Assembly (NCBI GenBank): GCA_947457445.1
Contig: CANGVO010000073.1
Span: forward strand, 1-5,447
Length of the DNA: 5,447 nt
From: Actinomycetota bacterium
Lineage (GTDB): Bacteria > Actinomycetota > Actinomycetes > Nanopelagicales > Nanopelagicaceae
Reading direction: 5' to 3'
Shown piece by piece: positions 1 through 5,447 of the stretch. Under the pieces are notes generated by a model. That model was not told the DNA's origin. It made no database searches and saw only the letters and a list, made by a program, of their open reading frames with translations. Position 1 is the first letter of the stretch. Every line of letters begins with the position of its first letter. The translations under genes and the position numbers were made by a program.

Positions 1-1278
1 AACTTTATGGCATCAGATGTTGCCGCCTTTATTGATTACACCAAGCGCGCAGTCGAACTTGGCCAAGATGAAATCATCACCATGAACCCACAAGGAATCA
101 GCATTATTGATTTGGCGGGCAAGTCAGTTGCGCCAAAGGAATACACAATTACTTGGGATTCAGCATCTGCGCAAAAGGGTGGTTATTCACACTTCATGCT
201 TAAGGAAATATTTGAGCAGCCAAAGGCAGTTGCGGATACTTTGATTGGACGACTTTCCGATAATGGAAAAATCGAACTCGATGAACTGCACATGTCAGAT
301 GCTGAAATAAAGGCACTTAAGAAGATTGTCGTAATCGCCTGCGGAACTGCTTATCACGCAGGCATGATTGCTAAATATGTCATCGAAAAATGGGCAAAGA
401 TTTCTGTTGAGGTTGAAATTGCTAGCGAGTATCGCTATCGCGATCCAATTATTGATTCACAGACTTTAGTGATCGCAATTTCACAATCTGGTGAAACGAT
501 GGATACCTTGATGGCTATCCGCCATGCCAAAGCTGCTGGTGCGCGGGTATTGGCTATCTGTAACACCAACAGTTCAACCATTCCACGCGAATCAGATGCG
601 GTTCTTTACACACATGCTGGTCCTGAAATTGCTGTTGCATCAACTAAGGCACTACTCACCCAAATAGTTGCAGTTGATTTAATTGGTCTTCACCTAGCCC
701 AAGTCCGCGGTGAATTAAGCGATCAGCAAGTGCGCGATCTATATAACGAGATGCTTGAACTGCCCGGCAAAATCGAGCAAATTCTGGAGACTGTAGAACC
801 ACTGCGTGAATTAACTCGCGGCTTTGCAAAAGCCGAGACTGTTCTCTTTATCGGTCGCAATATTGGCTATCCAGTTGTGCTCGAAGGTGCCCTTAAGTTA
901 AAAGAACTTGCCTATATTCATGCTGAAGGATTTGCCGGCGGCGAACTAAAGCACGGTTCAATTGCTTTGATTGATGAAGCAAAGGGAACGCCGGTTATTG
1001 CGATTTTGCCTTCTGGAAGTGATCACTCACTTGATGAAAAGATGCTCAGCAACATACAAGAAGTAAAAGCTCGCGGTGCGCGCGTTATTGTTATTGCACA
1101 TGAAGGTGCCGAAGTCGTTGGCGCTGAACACATTATTCGTATTCCGGCTTGTTCCCCATTGTTTCAACCAATTTTGGCAACGGTCCCACTGCAGGTATTT
1201 GCTTACGAAATGGCGATTGCGCGCGGCAATGATGTTGATCAGCCACGCAATTTAGCTAAATCAGTTACGGTCGAATAA
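1..1278 (+). CDS. glmS: Glutamine--fructose-6-phosphate aminotransferase (isomerizing), C-terminal part; 5' end outside window
   Basis: GlmS converts fructose-6-phosphate and glutamine to glucosamine-6-phosphate in the cytoplasm, the entry step to UDP-GlcNAc for peptidoglycan. The reading frame is open from base 1, and the ATG at base 7 is internal: the preceding codons and the ASDVAAF motif fit the end of the glutaminase domain. The 425 visible residues, against about 610 for the family, imply some 185 missing residues including the catalytic N-terminal Cys. Counting the first full codon as 1, a CGT-Y-AG segment lies near residue 114 and the sugar-phosphate loop SQSGET at 161-166 in the first SIS domain. 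The second SIS domain holds KLKELAYIHAEG (Glu about 302) and GELKHG (His about 318). The C-terminus DQPRNLAKSVTVE carries the conserved Lys near 420. All isomerase catalytic residues I can check are present. The next gene starts 2 bases after the stop. Confidence 0.97.
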   Translation, partial: NFMASDVAAFIDYTKRAVELGQDEIITMNPQGISIIDLAGKSVAPKEYTITWDSASAQKGGYSHFMLKEIFEQPKAVADTLIGRLSDNGKIELDELHMSDAEIKALKKIVVIACGTAYHAGMIAKYVIEKWAKISVEVEIASEYRYRDPIIDSQTLVIAISQSGETMDTLMAIRHAKAAGARVLAICNTNSSTIPRESDAVLYTHAGPEIAVASTKALLTQIVAVDLIGLHLAQVRGELSDQQVRDLYNEMLELPGKIEQILETVEPLRELTRGFAKAETVLFIGRNIGYPVVLEGALKLKELAYIHAEGFAGGELKHGSIALIDEAKGTPVIAILPSGSDHSLDEKMLSNIQEVKARGARVIVIAHEGAEVVGAEHIIRIPACSPLFQPILATVPLQVFAYEMAIARGNDVDQPRNLAKSVTVE

Positions 1279-1280
1279 CG

Positions 1281-1949
1281 ATGACGGCAGTACTAGACAC
1301 TCGTCGCGCTCAGATGGTCAGAGCCTTTCGCTGGTCAGCGATTTTGTTTGCGGGTTTTCTTTTAATCACTCATCAAGTCTTAATCAATGGACCTTTGATC
1401 GAAATTGATAAGTGGATTCATCACATGGAGCGACCAGAATTCCGTGGCGTCAGTGGATTTATTATCCGCCGCCTAGATGATCTTGGGTTACGTGGCGTGA
1501 CAGCCACAGTCCTATTGCTTGCTGCGTTCTATATCGCGAGACGTTTTAAAACTTGGCGCCCGCTAAATTTGGCGATTCTCTCGGTTCTTTCGCTCAACCT
1601 TGTTGTTGGATTCTTTAAGTTTTGGTTAGGTCGAACAAAGCCAAAAGTAGGTTTTGATCTACTGCATTTTGGTGGAATGTCCTATCCAAGTGGCCACGCA
1701 TCTAACGCACTTCTGTCTTGGGGTGTTCTTGCATATTTGATTTATCGTTATGCACACGTTGATCGTTACCGCGGACGTTTGGCCAGCGCAGGCGTTGCTG
1801 CAATAAGTCTTACCGTGTGCACGGTTTCACTGATCCGAGATACTCACTGGTTCTCTGATTTGTTAGGTGGACTCTTTATTGGTGCGGCGCTATTGGTCTT
1901 GATCATCGCAATTGATCGCTATTGGCCATCAAATAGCCAACTCTCATAA
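1281..1949 (+). CDS. PAP2-family (type 2 phosphatidic acid phosphatase) membrane phosphatase
   Basis: A 222-residue integral membrane protein with about six hydrophobic segments (near residues 17-36, 72-86, 96-112, 140-155, 168-184 and 193-211). It carries the PAP2 layout: motif 1 at 113-121 (K-x6-K-P, where the family usually has K-x6-R-P), motif 2 PSGH at 136-139, and motif 3 ending in [10 protein letters not shown] with His189 and Asp193. The Arg normally six residues before that His is absent (Ser183 is there), although Arg186 lies three before it. His139 and His189 are the expected acid/base and nucleophile. Family members dephosphorylate membrane lipid phosphates such as undecaprenyl pyrophosphate, phosphatidic acid or phosphatidylglycerophosphate; the substrate here cannot be read from sequence. 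Its place between glmS and acpS/alr makes an envelope-lipid role plausible. The ATG start lies 2 bases after glmS with no clear ribosome binding site, suggesting coupled translation. Confidence 0.88.
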   Translation: MTAVLDTRRAQMVRAFRWSAILFAGFLLITHQVLINGPLIEIDKWIHHMERPEFRGVSGFIIRRLDDLGLRGVTATVLLLAAFYIARRFKTWRPLNLAILSVLSLNLVVGFFKFWLGRTKPKVGFDLLHFGGMSYPSGHASNALLSWGVLAYLIYRYAHVDRYRGRLASAGVAAISLTVCTVSLIRDTHWFSDLLGGLFIGAALLVLIIAIDRYWPSNSQLS

Positions 1950-1969
1950 CGCCAATTAGACTAAATCCC
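1950..1969 (+). other. 20-base spacer between the PAP2 gene and acpS
   Basis: This is the longest non-coding stretch in the window. It is AT-leaning and shows no AGGAGG-like ribosome binding site, no inverted repeat large enough for a terminator, and is too short for a self-contained promoter. Any promoter for acpS would have to lie inside the end of the phosphatase gene. Confidence 0.7.
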
Positions 1970-2311
1970 ATGATCGATGGAATCGGTATTGATGTCGTAG
2001 ATATCGCCCGCTTTGCAGAATCTCTAGAACGAACCCCATCGCTACGCGAAAAATTATTTACTCCAGCAGAATCCACAAAACCAATTCACTCACTTGCGGC
2101 ACGTTTTGCTGCAAAAGAAGCCCTAGCTAAGGCGTTAAATGCCGGGCACGGACTTTCTTGGCATGAAGCAGAGGTAATAAACCATGAAAGTGGGAAACCA
2201 GATTTTCTCTTTCGCGGCGAGATCGCCGAATTGATAGATGGTGCAAAAGTACACTTATCTCTTTCTCATGATGCAGGAATCGCATCCGCCATGGTTGTGG
2301 TTGAACGATGA
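1970..2311 (+). CDS. acpS: Holo-[acyl-carrier-protein] synthase (4'-phosphopantetheinyl transferase)
   Basis: AcpS transfers 4'-phosphopantetheine from CoA to a Ser of acyl carrier protein, activating it for fatty-acid synthesis. The 113-residue protein opens with [12 protein letters not shown], whose Asp8 is the expected Mg ligand, and has the hallmark [12 protein letters not shown] at 45-56 with Glu50 as the second metal ligand and Lys54. SWHEAEV at 63-69 matches the W-x-x-x-E-V strand, and LSLSHD at 96-101 is the conserved C-terminal strand with His100. Family members are usually about 115-130 residues; this one is short mainly because the segment between LFTPAE and the FAAKE helix is abbreviated. 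The ATG start places the GIGID strand at the N-terminus as in homologues. It follows the phosphatase gene after 20 bases, and its TGA overlaps the alr start codon by 4 bases. Confidence 0.96.
   Translation: MIDGIGIDVVDIARFAESLERTPSLREKLFTPAESTKPIHSLAARFAAKEALAKALNAGHGLSWHEAEVINHESGKPDFLFRGEIAELIDGAKVHLSLSHDAGIASAMVVVER
2308..2311 (+). other. ATGA stop/start overlap, acpS-alr
   Basis: The TGA of acpS (2309-2311) overlaps the ATG of alr (2308-2310). No purine-rich Shine-Dalgarno sequence is seen in the 20 bases before it, so alr translation most likely depends on ribosomes terminating on acpS. The coupling is inferred from the overlap. Confidence 0.85.
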
Positions 2312-3408
2312 CAAATCGTGCTGAAGCGCTAGTTGATCTTTCGGCAATTAAATCCAACATTGCAACTCTTAAGGCAAAAGCGGGAGTTGATTTATTGGCG
2401 GTAGTTAAAGCCGATGCCTATGGCCACGGACTTGTTCCCGTTGCCAAAGCGGCGCTTGAGGGCGGAGCTAATTGGTTAGGCGTTGCTTTATTGGAAGAGG
2501 CAATTGCACTTCGTGCTGCCGGAATTACTGCTCCAATTTTGGCTTGGTTGGTTCCACCGGGATCTGATTTCCAAAGCGCCGTAGATAACGATATTGATAT
2601 TTCAGTTGCATCAATTAAAGCACTTGATGAAGTGAGTGCGGTCAAAGGTGTAAAGCGCCCCCGTGTTCATTTAGAAGTAGATACTGGAATGACACGTGGT
2701 GGATTTTTAGATGAATGGAACAAAATTGATGCTCCGCATTTAAACAGCGTTGAAATTGTTGGAATCTTCTCGCACTTCGCTCGTGCTGATGAACCGGGTC
2801 AAGCGCAAAATTTAGATCAGTTGGTTCGGTTTAAAAAGATGGTCGCCTCTCTCGAATCATTTGGATTTACCAATTTGATACGTCATCTCTCAAACTCCGC
2901 GGCAACTTTGGTCGACCATGTATCTGCCTTTGACATGGTTCGTACCGGAATTGCTATGTATGGTTTAACTCCAGATCTAAACAACCTAGGTAATTCGCAA
3001 TCACTAAATCTCAAACCAGCAATGACCCTGCGCGCTAAATTGCATTTGGTAAAAGAAGTTCCCGCAGGCTCCTCCGTGGGTTACGGCGCCACTGAAAAAA
3101 CAAAGTCCGATACAAAACTTGGTGTTGTAGCTATGGGTTATGCCGATGGAATTCCACGTATCGCAAAGAACGCTGGCGTGTTCGTTGACGGCAAACGCGC
3201 ACCAATAATTGGTCGCGTATCAATGGATCAATTTGTTGTTGATTTGGGCGCCAATTCGCCCGCCCAGTCAGGGGATTGGGTAACTGTTTTTAGTACTGGC
3301 ACCAATGGTGAATACACGGCAGATGATTGGGGCGCAGCCTCGGGCTCGATTAATTATGAGATTGTTACCCGAATTGGGCCACGTGTGCCTAGAATTTACC
3401 AACTATGA
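2308..3408 (+). CDS. alr: Alanine racemase (PLP-dependent)
   Basis: Alr interconverts L- and D-alanine, supplying D-Ala for peptidoglycan stem peptides. The 366-residue length is normal for the family. The PLP-binding motif [10 protein letters not shown] puts the Schiff-base lysine at Lys34. VDTGMTRGG at 124-132 carries Arg130, the equivalent of the PLP-contacting Arg136 of the Geobacillus enzyme. [10 protein letters not shown] contains the second catalytic base Tyr259, in the C-terminal beta domain. [21 protein letters not shown] (Met306) and the end motif [15 protein letters not shown] (gate Tyr350) follow. At 123 there is Glu where many alanine racemases have the carbamylated Lys129. The ATG overlaps the acpS stop by 4 bases (ATGA), so translation is probably coupled. 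The nnrD gene often found between acpS and alr in Actinobacteria is absent here. Confidence 0.97.
   Translation: MTNRAEALVDLSAIKSNIATLKAKAGVDLLAVVKADAYGHGLVPVAKAALEGGANWLGVALLEEAIALRAAGITAPILAWLVPPGSDFQSAVDNDIDISVASIKALDEVSAVKGVKRPRVHLEVDTGMTRGGFLDEWNKIDAPHLNSVEIVGIFSHFARADEPGQAQNLDQLVRFKKMVASLESFGFTNLIRHLSNSAATLVDHVSAFDMVRTGIAMYGLTPDLNNLGNSQSLNLKPAMTLRAKLHLVKEVPAGSSVGYGATEKTKSDTKLGVVAMGYADGIPRIAKNAGVFVDGKRAPIIGRVSMDQFVVDLGANSPAQSGDWVTVFSTGTNGEYTADDWGAASGSINYEIVTRIGPRVPRIYQL
3405..3408 (+). other. ATGA stop/start overlap, alr-livG
   Basis: The TGA of alr (3406-3408) overlaps the ATG of livG (3405-3407). This joins the first importer gene physically to the cell-wall genes, and no clear ribosome binding site precedes it. 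It argues that the importer is at least partly expressed from the upstream transcript. Confidence 0.85.
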
Positions 3409-4166
3409 GCGCCGCACTGTTGCACGCAAAGGGAGTAAGCATCTCCTTCGGAGGCCTCAAGGCTCTTCACGATGTTCATCTGGAACTTCGTCCCAATGAA
3501 GTAGTCGGTGTCATTGGTCCTAACGGTGCTGGCAAAACAACGCTCTTTAATGCAATTTGTGGATTAGTTACTCCGGATTCTGGGACATTCGAATTTGGTG
3601 GCAAAGAACGCAGTTGGCCAAAAACCAATGATTTAGTTGATCTCGGTATCTCTCGTACGTTGCAAGGCGTTGGACTTTTTCCAGAGTTAACTGTTTTAGA
3701 AAATGTAATGATTGGTGCACAGAAATTGGCAAAGACAGGTCTAATTTCTGCAGCCCTTGGCAGCAATAAGCGAGATGAAGAAATCTTGCGCGACAAGGCG
3801 ATGCGAGCACTAGATCGTGTTTACGCCGGTACTTTAGCCAATCGTCGAGCAGATACTTTGGCTTATCCAGATACTAAACGTGTTGCAATCGCTCGCGCAC
3901 TTGTCTCAGAACCAAAGATTTTGATGTTGGACGAACCAGCTGGCGGACTTGGCCCACAAGATATTGAGTGGATGAATAATCTAATTCGAAACCTCACTGC
4001 AACTATGTCGGTATTAATCGTTGAGCACCATATGGATGTAGTCATGAGCGTTTGCGATCGTTTATATGTTTTGAACTTTGGTGAAGTAATTTCCAGCGGA
4101 GATGCTGAAAAGGTTCGTCGCGATCCAGCAGTTATTGCTGCTTACCTCGGGACCGGGGTCGCCTAA
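3405..4166 (+). CDS. livG: Branched-chain amino acid-type ABC importer, ATP-binding subunit (LivG-like)
   Basis: A 253-residue cytoplasmic ATPase of the HAAT (LivG/BraF) type, expected to pair with the next gene product and drive import through LivH/LivM-type permeases. The N-terminal SFGGLKALHDVHL is characteristic of LivG. Walker A GPNGAGKTT is at 38-46, Q-loop Gln87 lies in TLQGVGLFPELTVLENV, Walker B ILMLDE at 172-177 ends in Glu177, and the H-loop is His208 in IVEHHMD. The C-terminal NFGEVISSGDAEKVRRDP then AAYLG is also typical. The signature region reads LAYPDTKRVAIARAL at 152-166, where LivG proteins usually have an S/P-Y-G-x-Q-R form, so the key Gly is replaced by Pro155. The start overlaps the alr stop by 4 bases and the FGG motif position supports this ATG. 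Substrate is inferred from family only; urea or amide importers (UrtD-like) are related alternatives. Confidence 0.92.
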   Translation: MSAALLHAKGVSISFGGLKALHDVHLELRPNEVVGVIGPNGAGKTTLFNAICGLVTPDSGTFEFGGKERSWPKTNDLVDLGISRTLQGVGLFPELTVLENVMIGAQKLAKTGLISAALGSNKRDEEILRDKAMRALDRVYAGTLANRRADTLAYPDTKRVAIARALVSEPKILMLDEPAGGLGPQDIEWMNNLIRNLTATMSVLIVEHHMDVVMSVCDRLYVLNFGEVISSGDAEKVRRDPAVIAAYLGTGVA

Positions 4167-4168
4167 TG
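4164..4168 (+). other. TAATG stop/start junction, livG-livF
   Basis: The TAA ending livG shares its last A with the ATG of livF, a common arrangement for coupled translation of ABC ATPase pairs made in equal amounts. A G-rich run (about 4149-4158) lies just upstream and may give weak ribosome pairing, but it is not a consensus site. Confidence 0.8.
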
Positions 4169-4873
4169 TTAAAGATTGAGAATTTAACGGTTGATCATGG
4201 TGCAATTCGCGCGCTGCACGGAGTCAGCTTTAACGTTGAAAAGGGTCAGCTTGCCGCGGTAATCGGCGCCAATGGCGCAGGAAAAACTACTTTATTGCGG
4301 ACCTTATCTGGGCTTAACAAAGCTAGCGAAGGACAGGCACACTGGAGCGATCTCAATATTTTGTATGCAAAACCAGAAAAACTAGTTCGCGAAGGCATCT
4401 CTCATGTTTCAGAAGGTAAGTCTGTAATTCCAGAATTAACAGTGGCCGAGAATTTAGAACTTGGATCGCTCTGGCGGCGCAACCGTAAAGAATCCGCGCA
4501 AACCAAAAATGAAGTTATTGATCTTTTCCCGCGGCTGGGTGAGCGACTCTCTCAAAGAGCCGACACGTTATCTGGCGGCGAACGTCAGATGTTGGCAATC
4601 GGTCGCTCAATTATGTCTAAACCCAAATTACTTTTACTCGATGAGCCTTCTCTCGGTTTAGCACCTTTGGTAATCGAACAAATCTTCCAAACTATTCGCG
4701 ACTTAACAACTGCCATGGGGCTAACAGTTATCTTGGTTGAACAAAATGCCATGGGCGCGTTGAAGATTGCCGATATTGGAATCGTTTTAAATCTTGGATC
4801 GATCGCAGCCACTGGAAGCGCAGCTGCACTCAAAGACGACCCAGCAGTGCGCGCTGCTTATTTGGGGTTCTGA
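4166..4873 (+). CDS. livF: Branched-chain amino acid-type ABC importer, ATP-binding subunit (LivF-like)
   Basis: The partner ATPase, 235 residues, matching the usual LivF length. Walker A GANGAGKTT lies at 34-42. The Q-loop region reads HVSEGKSVIPELTVAENLELG, corresponding to the V-P-E-G-R form seen in LivF proteins, with Glu83 at the Q-loop position. The signature LSGGERQMLAIGRS at 135-148 is intact. Walker B LLLLDE at 155-160 is followed by PSLGLAPLVIEQIF, a strong LivF hallmark. The H-loop position is Gln193 in VEQNA, which is normal for LivF. The C-terminus KDDPAVRAAYLGF is also typical. The gene begins in a TAATG junction, sharing one base with the livG stop, so the two ATPases are probably made by coupled translation. 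UrtE of urea importers is the nearest alternative; no substrate-specific feature is visible. Confidence 0.93.
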   Translation: MLKIENLTVDHGAIRALHGVSFNVEKGQLAAVIGANGAGKTTLLRTLSGLNKASEGQAHWSDLNILYAKPEKLVREGISHVSEGKSVIPELTVAENLELGSLWRRNRKESAQTKNEVIDLFPRLGERLSQRADTLSGGERQMLAIGRSIMSKPKLLLLDEPSLGLAPLVIEQIFQTIRDLTTAMGLTVILVEQNAMGALKIADIGIVLNLGSIAATGSAAALKDDPAVRAAYLGF

Positions 4874-4875
4874 TT

Positions 4876-5447
4876 ATGTTTCAATTTATAAATACCCTTT
4901 TAATTGGAATAACAGCTGGCTCTATTTATTCTCTAATGGCAATCTCGATCGTTTTGGTTTGGCGAAGCACACGCGTTATTAATTTTGCAGCGGGTGGATT
5001 AGCTCTGGCATCTTCATTCGTCGGAGCAACTATTTTAGAAAAGACCGGCTCTTTCTGGATTGCACTACCGCTAGCGATGATTGCTGGTGCAGCATTTTCG
5101 GCGTTCGTCGAATACTTCTTCCTGCGCCCGCTACTGAAACGATCAGGTGATAAAGGCTCCGAAATATTCTTGCCGATTATTGCAACCTTAGGTTTGTTAG
5201 GAATCATCAAGGCAGTACTTAGTTACATCTATAAAGATGAAATCGGTTCATTGCCGCCACCACTTTCGGATAAAGGCTTCATCGTTTCGGGTGAAAGCAT
5301 CGCCTTATCTCCAATGCGCTTACTCATCCTTGGGATTGTGCTTTTGTTAATGATCTCTTTAACTTTGATTTTCCAGCGCACAAACCTCGGTTTATCACTT
5401 CGTGCATCATCGTTTGCTCCGGAGATTTCTCGTTTAGCCGGAATCCG
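4876..5447 (+). CDS. livH: Branched-chain amino acid-type ABC importer permease (LivH-like), 3' end outside window
   Basis: The frame is open from ATG 4876 to the window end, giving 190 full codons plus two bases, against roughly 290 or more residues for LivH. It is strongly hydrophobic, with predicted membrane segments near 5-29, 37-52, 59-82, 98-118 and 146-166. The opening GITAGSIYSLMAISIVLVWR followed by TRVINFAAGGLALASSF matches the LivH N-terminus (a G-x-x-x-G-x-IYALxA form, then V-x-NFAxG). After the fifth segment, TNLGLSLRASSFAPEIS and then RLAGI match the cytoplasmic coupling loop that contacts the ATPases (family form G-x-x-x-RA-x-x-x-x-x-x-A-x-L-x-GI). It starts 2 bases after livF. 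The protein would form the membrane channel with a LivM-type partner, not seen here. UrtB of urea importers is related, but that protein usually carries an extra N-terminal extension, lacking here. Confidence 0.9.
   Translation, partial: MFQFINTLLIGITAGSIYSLMAISIVLVWRSTRVINFAAGGLALASSFVGATILEKTGSFWIALPLAMIAGAAFSAFVEYFFLRPLLKRSGDKGSEIFLPIIATLGLLGIIKAVLSYIYKDEIGSLPPPLSDKGFIVSGESIALSPMRLLILGIVLLLMISLTLIFQRTNLGLSLRASSFAPEISRLAGI

Noticed and set aside
7..9. ATG at base 7 as the true start of the first gene
   Set aside because: The frame is open to base 1 and the preceding codons continue the GlmS sequence. A start here would remove the whole glutaminase domain while leaving a piece of its end, so it is an internal Met.
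2127..2360. Antisense ORF of 77 codons across acpS and alr
   Set aside because: It lies opposite two clearly conserved genes, resembles no family I know, and has no start context of its own.
3305..3499. Sense ORF of 64 codons spanning the alr-livG junction in another frame
   Set aside because: It overlaps the conserved alr C-terminus and livG N-terminus and has no recognisable domain.
3476..3810. Overlapping antisense ORFs (106 and 80 codons) opposite livG
   Set aside because: They are low-complexity shadows of a strongly conserved ATPase gene, with no recognisable domain.
4461..4661. Sense ORF of 66 codons inside livF
   Set aside because: It is an out-of-frame shadow of the conserved LivF signature region.
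4926..5210. Antisense ORF of 94 codons in the last part of the window
   Set aside because: The + strand frame from 4876 encodes a clear LivH-like permease over the whole stretch; the antisense product shows no family features.
1..5447. Search for a novel defence, mobile or RNA-based system
   Set aside because: Every base except short junctions is explained by conserved housekeeping or transport genes. I saw no direct-repeat array, inverted terminal repeats, tRNA-like fold, transposase or toxin-antitoxin pair.

Overview
The window is an ordinary, tightly packed stretch of bacterial chromosome with seven genes, all on the + strand. The first gene is cut at its 5' end and the last at its 3' end. 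Order: glmS (3' part), a PAP2-family membrane phosphatase, acpS, alr, then livG-like, livF-like and livH-like genes of a branched-chain-amino-acid-type ABC importer. By eye the base composition is only moderately AT-rich, around the mid-40s % GC. The neighbourhood of glmS, acpS and alr is typical of Actinobacteria. Together with the very compact layout this suggests a small-genome, low-GC actinobacterium, possibly of the freshwater acI/Nanopelagicales type. That assignment is an inference from gene content and compactness; no rRNA or other taxonomic marker is present.

Bases 1-3408 hold cell-envelope and lipid housekeeping genes. GlmS makes glucosamine-6-phosphate for UDP-GlcNAc. The PAP2 protein is a six-helix membrane phosphatase, perhaps acting on undecaprenyl pyrophosphate or a phospholipid phosphate. 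AcpS activates acyl carrier protein for fatty-acid synthesis, and Alr makes D-alanine for peptidoglycan. GlmS, Alr and possibly the phosphatase feed the same peptidoglycan pathway.

Bases 3405-5447 hold an importer module in the order ATPase (LivG), ATPase (LivF), permease (LivH). A second permease (LivM) and a substrate-binding protein (LivK) are expected but not seen, and could lie downstream. The module starts inside the last codon of alr, so it is probably co-transcribed and translationally coupled with the envelope genes.

The junctions are 2-base gap, 20-base gap, 4-base overlap, 4-base overlap, 1-base overlap and 2-base gap. There is no room for internal promoters or terminators of normal size outside coding sequence, and no non-coding stretch longer than 20 bases. 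I see no mobile element, CRISPR array, RNA gene or clear novel system. The points worth a second look are residue-level departures from family consensus: a degenerate ABC signature in LivG, altered PAP2 motifs 1 and 3, and a Glu where many alanine racemases have a carbamylated Lys. The joining of the importer to alr, and the lack of clear Shine-Dalgarno sequences, also stand out.
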